Source: UBA6623 sp965226435 (GTDB lineage: Bacteria; Acidobacteriota; Terriglobia; Bryobacterales; UBA6623). Taken from it: 64,000 bases of DNA. The stretch lies in assembly GCA_965226435.1 (NCBI GenBank), contig CBDDCY010000007.1, forward strand, positions 363,353 through 427,352, given 5' to 3'. The translations under genes and the position numbers were made by a program. The notes below the pieces were generated by a model, which had not been told where the DNA came from, ran no database searches, and worked only from the letters and a program-made list of their open reading frames with translations. Below, in pieces: positions 60,651-64,000 of this stretch; the stretch's first letter is position 1, and each line of letters begins with the position of its first letter.

Positions 60651-62135
60651 CTAATCGCCAATCTTGCGGGGAACGAGCGGTTGGGTTGAGTCGATCGAAC
60701 GGATGTCTTCGAGGCGAATATCGCGGCCGGCTTCGTGGTATTCCCGCTCGACGTTGACATCCCAAAGATCGAAGTTCGCTCCCTGGATATTGCGGGCCGC
60801 CAGCATCGCGGTCAGCATGGAGTGATCCTGGTTATTGTATCGGTGCATGCCGTTGCGGCCGACCAATTGCAGGTTTTCGAAGCTTTCCAGGAAATTACGA
60901 ATCTCGGCCAAAGCGTCAGCGTAATCGCGATCGTAGACCGGATAAGCCTTTTCTATTCGAACGACGTGGCCGTCGGTGACCTCGCTTGCATCGACAAACC
61001 CCAGACTTTCAATCTCGCGGGCGCCGAGTTGGATCAATTCTTCATCGGGCAGGTTCCAAAGATCGTCGCCCCGCGAGCAGAAATATTCCAAGCCGAGACA
61101 CGTCGTCTCGGGGTCGGGCACCATCTCGGGGCTCCAATTCTTGAAGTTCTGTAGACGTCCGAGCTTGACGGCGGCGTCGTGAATATAGATCCAATTGTCC
61201 GGAAATACGTCACGCCGGTGGATCATCAAGGCAACGGTAAGGAAATCGCGGTATCGCAATCGGGCGGCGGCGGCGCGCACGTTTTCGGGTGGCGCGGGCG
61301 ACAGGCTTTCCACCAAATCGCGCATGGCCACGCTGCTGACGAAGTGTTCGCCGGTGAGGGTTTCCGGGCCGGCTTCGACCGCTGTGACGCGTCCCGGTTT
61401 CCAGTGCACGCGACGGACCGGGGCGTTGAGAATCACATGTGATCCGCGCTCTTCGATGATCGCGCGGGCTCGCTCCCACATCATGCCGGGGCCGTGGCGC
61501 GGATAGAGGAATTGATCGATCAGCGTTTTGACGACGTCTTTCCGTGATCCGCCGGTACCGAATGAGCCCCCGAAGATTGCGTTCTTCACGGCCGTCACCA
61601 ACGACAGCCCTTTGATGCGCTGCGCCGCCCATTCGGCTTGAATTTCGGTGCAGGGAATCCCCCAAACTTTTTCGGTGTAGGTCTTGAAGAAGATCGTGTA
61701 GAGACGTCTCCCGAAGCGATTCGACACCCAAGCGGCGAAGCTGTCTTCAGGGAGTGCCGGGCAAAGCCGGGCCCACCCGTAACTACCAATACAGCGCAGG
61801 GATTCACGCAAGCCTAATCCGCGAACGGCATTGATTGGCTTGAGCGGGTAGGAGAAGAATTTGCCGTTGTAGTAGATGCGCGACAGGCGCGACCGCGTTA
61901 GCAGATCGTCCCCCAAGATTTCGCGCCAAAGCCGCTCGACGGCCGCGACCTTGGTAAAGAAACGGTGACCGCCAATGTCGAAGAGGTAGCCTTTGTAAGG
62001 CACCGTGCGCGCCAGCCCGCCGACCACGTCTTGGGCCTCCACTACCGTACACCGCACACCTGTCTTGACTAGCTCATAGGCCGCCGTCAGGCCGGCCGGG
62101 CCCGCTCCGAGAATGATAACCGAGGACGAAGACAT
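60651..62135 (-). CDS. FAD-dependent amine-oxidase-fold oxidoreductase, polysaccharide-type
   Basis: 494 residues from ATG 62135. N-terminal dinucleotide-binding fold VIILGAGPAGLTAAYELVKT, then EAQDVVGGLARTVPYKGYLF and DIGGHRFFTK, features of the protoporphyrinogen-oxidase/UDP-galactopyranose-mutase-like group. C-terminal FAD motif NLQLVGRNGMHRYNNQDHSM. Homologues with the GGHRFF and RYNNQDHSM motifs are commonly encoded with glycan-synthesis genes and are annotated as FAD-dependent oxidoreductases of unknown substrate. Located between yyaL and hspR with no glycan gene adjacent. Confidence 0.83.
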   Translation of the reverse strand: MSSSSVIILGAGPAGLTAAYELVKTGVRCTVVEAQDVVGGLARTVPYKGYLFDIGGHRFFTKVAAVERLWREILGDDLLTRSRLSRIYYNGKFFSYPLKPINAVRGLGLRESLRCIGSYGWARLCPALPEDSFAAWVSNRFGRRLYTIFFKTYTEKVWGIPCTEIQAEWAAQRIKGLSLVTAVKNAIFGGSFGTGGSRKDVVKTLIDQFLYPRHGPGMMWERARAIIEERGSHVILNAPVRRVHWKPGRVTAVEAGPETLTGEHFVSSVAMRDLVESLSPAPPENVRAAAARLRYRDFLTVALMIHRRDVFPDNWIYIHDAAVKLGRLQNFKNWSPEMVPDPETTCLGLEYFCSRGDDLWNLPDEELIQLGAREIESLGFVDASEVTDGHVVRIEKAYPVYDRDYADALAEIRNFLESFENLQLVGRNGMHRYNNQDHSMLTAMLAARNIQGANFDLWDVNVEREYHEAGRDIRLEDIRSIDSTQPLVPRKIGD

Positions 62136-62276
62136 GAGACCCGACGGTGGGGCTTCTCGCACGAAACCGAACTCGCTTGAAACACGCGTCCAAAGGTCCC
62201 GGCGAAAAAGAAACTCATCATATCAGAGGGCGACTCGGACACGTCGCCTGATTAGGCCGTACCGGAAGCACGCCGG

Positions 62277-62690
62277 CTAGGCTGTTGTTTTCGTGGTCTT
62301 GGCGCGGGTTCGGGGACGCGGCGGCGGGGTTCGGTTCACGGGGATTAAGGAGGTTGAAAAAGCCGGCGGCTCGCGAGGAAGCGCTCCCATTTGTTCGGTA
62401 ACGTAGGCGACGAATTCTTGCATTTGGAGCTGCATTTCTTCCATCTTGCCTCGCATATTGAGGATGATTTCCACGCCGGCAAGATTCACGCCGAGGTCTC
62501 GGGTCAGCGAGAGGATGACCTCCAGCCTTTGCATGTCCGCTTCGGTATAAAGGCGGGTGTTGCCCTCGGTGCGGGACGGTTTCAGTAGACCCTCTCTTTC
62601 GTAAAGGCGCAGGGTCTGTGGGTGAACGCTGAATTGGTTCGCGACGACCGAGATCGTGTACGCCCCTTCGGTTCGCTTTCGCCTGGCCAT
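62277..62690 (-). CDS. hspR: MerR-family heat-shock repressor, HspR-like
   Basis: 137 residues. N-terminal winged helix of MerR type: YTISVVANQFSVHPQTLRLY EREGLL (quoted in part: HPQTLRLYEREGLLKPSRTE), NTRLYTEADMQRLEVILSLT, and LGVNLAGVEIILNMRGKMEE, the pattern of HspR rather than metal-sensing MerR proteins (no cysteines). A basic proline-rich tail follows. It lies directly after dnaJ with a four-base gap, as in dnaK operons of Actinobacteria and some Acidobacteria, where HspR with DnaK represses the operon. Confidence 0.85.
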   Translation of the reverse strand: MARRKRTEGAYTISVVANQFSVHPQTLRLYEREGLLKPSRTEGNTRLYTEADMQRLEVILSLTRDLGVNLAGVEIILNMRGKMEEMQLQMQEFVAYVTEQMGALPREPPAFSTSLIPVNRTPPPRPRTRAKTTKTTA

Positions 62691-62693
62691 ATC

Positions 62694-63860
62694 CTATTCC
62701 GAATCCCAGAGACCTTCGCGAGGATCCTCGGCCGCCAGCTTAGCAAATCCCCGAGCCAATTCCTTGGAACGTTCATCAGAAACGGTCGGCACGACAACTT
62801 TTACCTTGACAAGTTGATCGCCACGTCGGCCCGTGCGGCGATTCAGGACGCCTTTTTCCCGAAGCCGAAACGTTTTTCCCGAACTGGTGGCGGGCGGGAC
62901 CTTCAAACGCGCTTTGCCGTCAATGGTCGGCACGTCGATCTTGCTGCCCAAAATCGCTTCGGCGATGGTGATCGGTACCTCGGCGTGAATTTCGTGGCCG
63001 TTTCTTTCGAAGACCGGATGAGGACCGACTCGCGTCACGATGTAGAGATCACCGGCCGGCCCGCCGGCTCGTCCGGCATTGCCCTTGCCGGCCACGCGCA
63101 ACCGCGAGCCGTCTTGCGCGCCCGGCGGAATGCGGACTTCAACTGTTTCCTTGCGCCCGACCCGACCATCGCCGCGGCACGCCGCACAGGAGTTTTCGGT
63201 TTGCCCGCGTCCGGCGCAGCGGGGGCAGGTGATGTTGAAACGCATGGCTCCGACGGCTTGGTTGACTTGTCCGCCGCCGCCACACTCGGGACAGACCATC
63301 GCGCCCGTGCCCACATTTCCGGCCCCGCGGCAAGTCGCGCAGGCTTCGTGACGGAAGACCGCCAGGCGAACGTTGGTTCCGCGAATCGCGTCCCAGAACC
63401 CGATGTCAACGGCGTATTCGAGGTCTTCGCCGGACTTGGGTTCGGCGCGAGCGGGCGATTCACCGCCCTGCCGGAACATCTGGGAGAACAAATCCCCGAA
63501 ACCGCCCCAGCCCGGTCTCCCGCCGCCGGGGCGTGCGCCGCCCGGGCCGCCGGCGTGGAAGTCGCTGAAGTCGAAACCGCTGAAGTCGAAACCGCCGGGA
63601 GCCCCGGCGGCACCCGGAAAACCGGCGTTGTCCGAATAGAAGCCGAATTGGTCGTACATCTGACGCTTCTTCTGGTCGCTGAGAACGTCGTAGGACTCCT
63701 GGACTTCCTTGAAGCGCCGCTCAGCCGACTCGTCGCCGGGGTTCAGGTCAGGATGATATTTGCGGGCCAGCCGGCGGTAGGCTTTACGGACCTCGTCAGC
63801 CGAAGCTTTCTTCGACACTCCGAGAGCCTTGTAGTAGTCCTTTTGTTGCGTCGCCGGCAC
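62694..63860 (-). CDS. dnaJ: chaperone DnaJ
   Basis: 388 residues. J-domain with HPD at residues 36-38 (RKYHPDLNPGDESAERRFKE). A Gly/Phe-rich stretch (residues ~85-130) contains a tandem GFDFSGFDFSDF. The zinc domain has four CxxCxGxG-type motifs: CATCRGAG, CPECGGGG, CPRCAGRG and CAACRGDG. C-terminal substrate domains include IPPGAQDGSRLRVAGKGNAG. Co-chaperone that stimulates DnaK. Lies 58 bases downstream of dnaK. Confidence 0.95.
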   Translation of the reverse strand: MPATQQKDYYKALGVSKKASADEVRKAYRRLARKYHPDLNPGDESAERRFKEVQESYDVLSDQKKRQMYDQFGFYSDNAGFPGAAGAPGGFDFSGFDFSDFHAGGPGGARPGGGRPGWGGFGDLFSQMFRQGGESPARAEPKSGEDLEYAVDIGFWDAIRGTNVRLAVFRHEACATCRGAGNVGTGAMVCPECGGGGQVNQAVGAMRFNITCPRCAGRGQTENSCAACRGDGRVGRKETVEVRIPPGAQDGSRLRVAGKGNAGRAGGPAGDLYIVTRVGPHPVFERNGHEIHAEVPITIAEAILGSKIDVPTIDGKARLKVPPATSSGKTFRLREKGVLNRRTGRRGDQLVKVKVVVPTVSDERSKELARGFAKLAAEDPREGLWDSE

Positions 63861-63918
63861 AAAGACTCCTCTTTCGAACCACCGCCGGTTTCACCGGCGT
63901 AAGCGCAATGCCGAAGGT

Positions 63919-64000
63919 TCAACTCTTCGACTTATCATCGACGTCCACAAATTCGGCATCGACGACGTCGTCCTTCTTGGGTTCGGCGTCCGCCGGGGAA
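63919..64000 (-). CDS. dnaK: molecular chaperone DnaK, C-terminal tail only
   Basis: The last 26 codons of a gene that continues past the window edge: SPADAEPKKDDVVDAEFVDV then DDKSKS and a stop at 63921-63919. The acidic DDVVDAEF(V/E)DV tail is characteristic of DnaK. Together with dnaJ and hspR it makes a dnaK-dnaJ-hspR operon. Confidence 0.9.
   Translation of the reverse strand, partial: SPADAEPKKDDVVDAEFVDVDDKSKS

Overview
The window is high-GC, gene-dense bacterial DNA. Its gene content looks like an acidobacterial chromosome, most likely of the Bryobacterales/Solibacter type. The pointers are a winged-helix plus TPR regulator, the exported trio DUF1549/DUF1553, DUF1501 and PPC-domain protein, repeated diheme cytochrome c plus PQQ-dehydrogenase pairs, AMIN and DUF5666 modules, a nuo operon in the order C-D-H-I-J-K-L-M-N, and an hspR gene at the end of a dnaK-dnaJ operon. 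This is inference: no rRNA is present, and several of these families also occur in Planctomycetota.

Layout. 1-7.3 kb: the end of proC, a small zinc-ribbon-like protein, an acyl-CoA-dehydrogenase-fold flavoprotein, a wHTH-TPR regulator, leuS and a lipoprotein. 7.5-13.9 kb: nagA diverging from a DUF368 transporter, a cation exchanger, a conserved unknown and an N-acetylglucosamine-type kinase, which suggests amino-sugar recycling; then mutM, which carries an in-frame repeat-like insertion. 14-24.5 kb: a TolB-propeller/CehA-McbA hydrolase, then two cytochrome c/PQQ-dehydrogenase modules whose metal sites carry the extra aspartate typical of lanthanide-dependent enzymes. The second module runs with an overlap into an unusual NRAMP-like transporter gene. 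24.6-33 kb: lepA, a duplicated and IS-disrupted small membrane-protein locus, and a polysaccharide export/glycosyltransferase cluster (wzm, wzt, a GT2-GT4 fusion). 33.1-36.3 kb: an IS630-family element cut off inside its transposase and joined to a decapitated AMIN-DUF5666-porin gene. 36.3-42.4 kb: the DUF1549/DUF1501/PPC operon. 42.4-46.1 kb: gene relics, a four-gene ArsR/SRPBCC/DUF1761-like/DUF1801 operon with 4-8 base overlaps, and an MFS transporter. 46.3-58.2 kb: a partial complex I operon (nuoC,D,H-N) interrupted between nuoD and nuoH by a group II intron. 58.4-64 kb: a YyaL/thioredoxin-domain protein, an FAD-dependent amine-oxidase-fold enzyme, hspR, dnaJ and the tail of dnaK.

A second layer is a dense population of short hairpin-forming repeats between genes. 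A palindrome around GGCAGGTCTCCAGGCCTGCC occurs seven times. A four-hairpin composite occurs twice in the same internal order. A different block family occurs at 20.5 and 30.4 kb, and a third hairpin array flanks the group II intron. The most interesting biological lead is the pair of lanthanide-signature dehydrogenase modules coupled to the non-canonical NRAMP-like transporter. The repeat-driven remodelling of mutM, nuoD-nuoH and the porin gene comes next.
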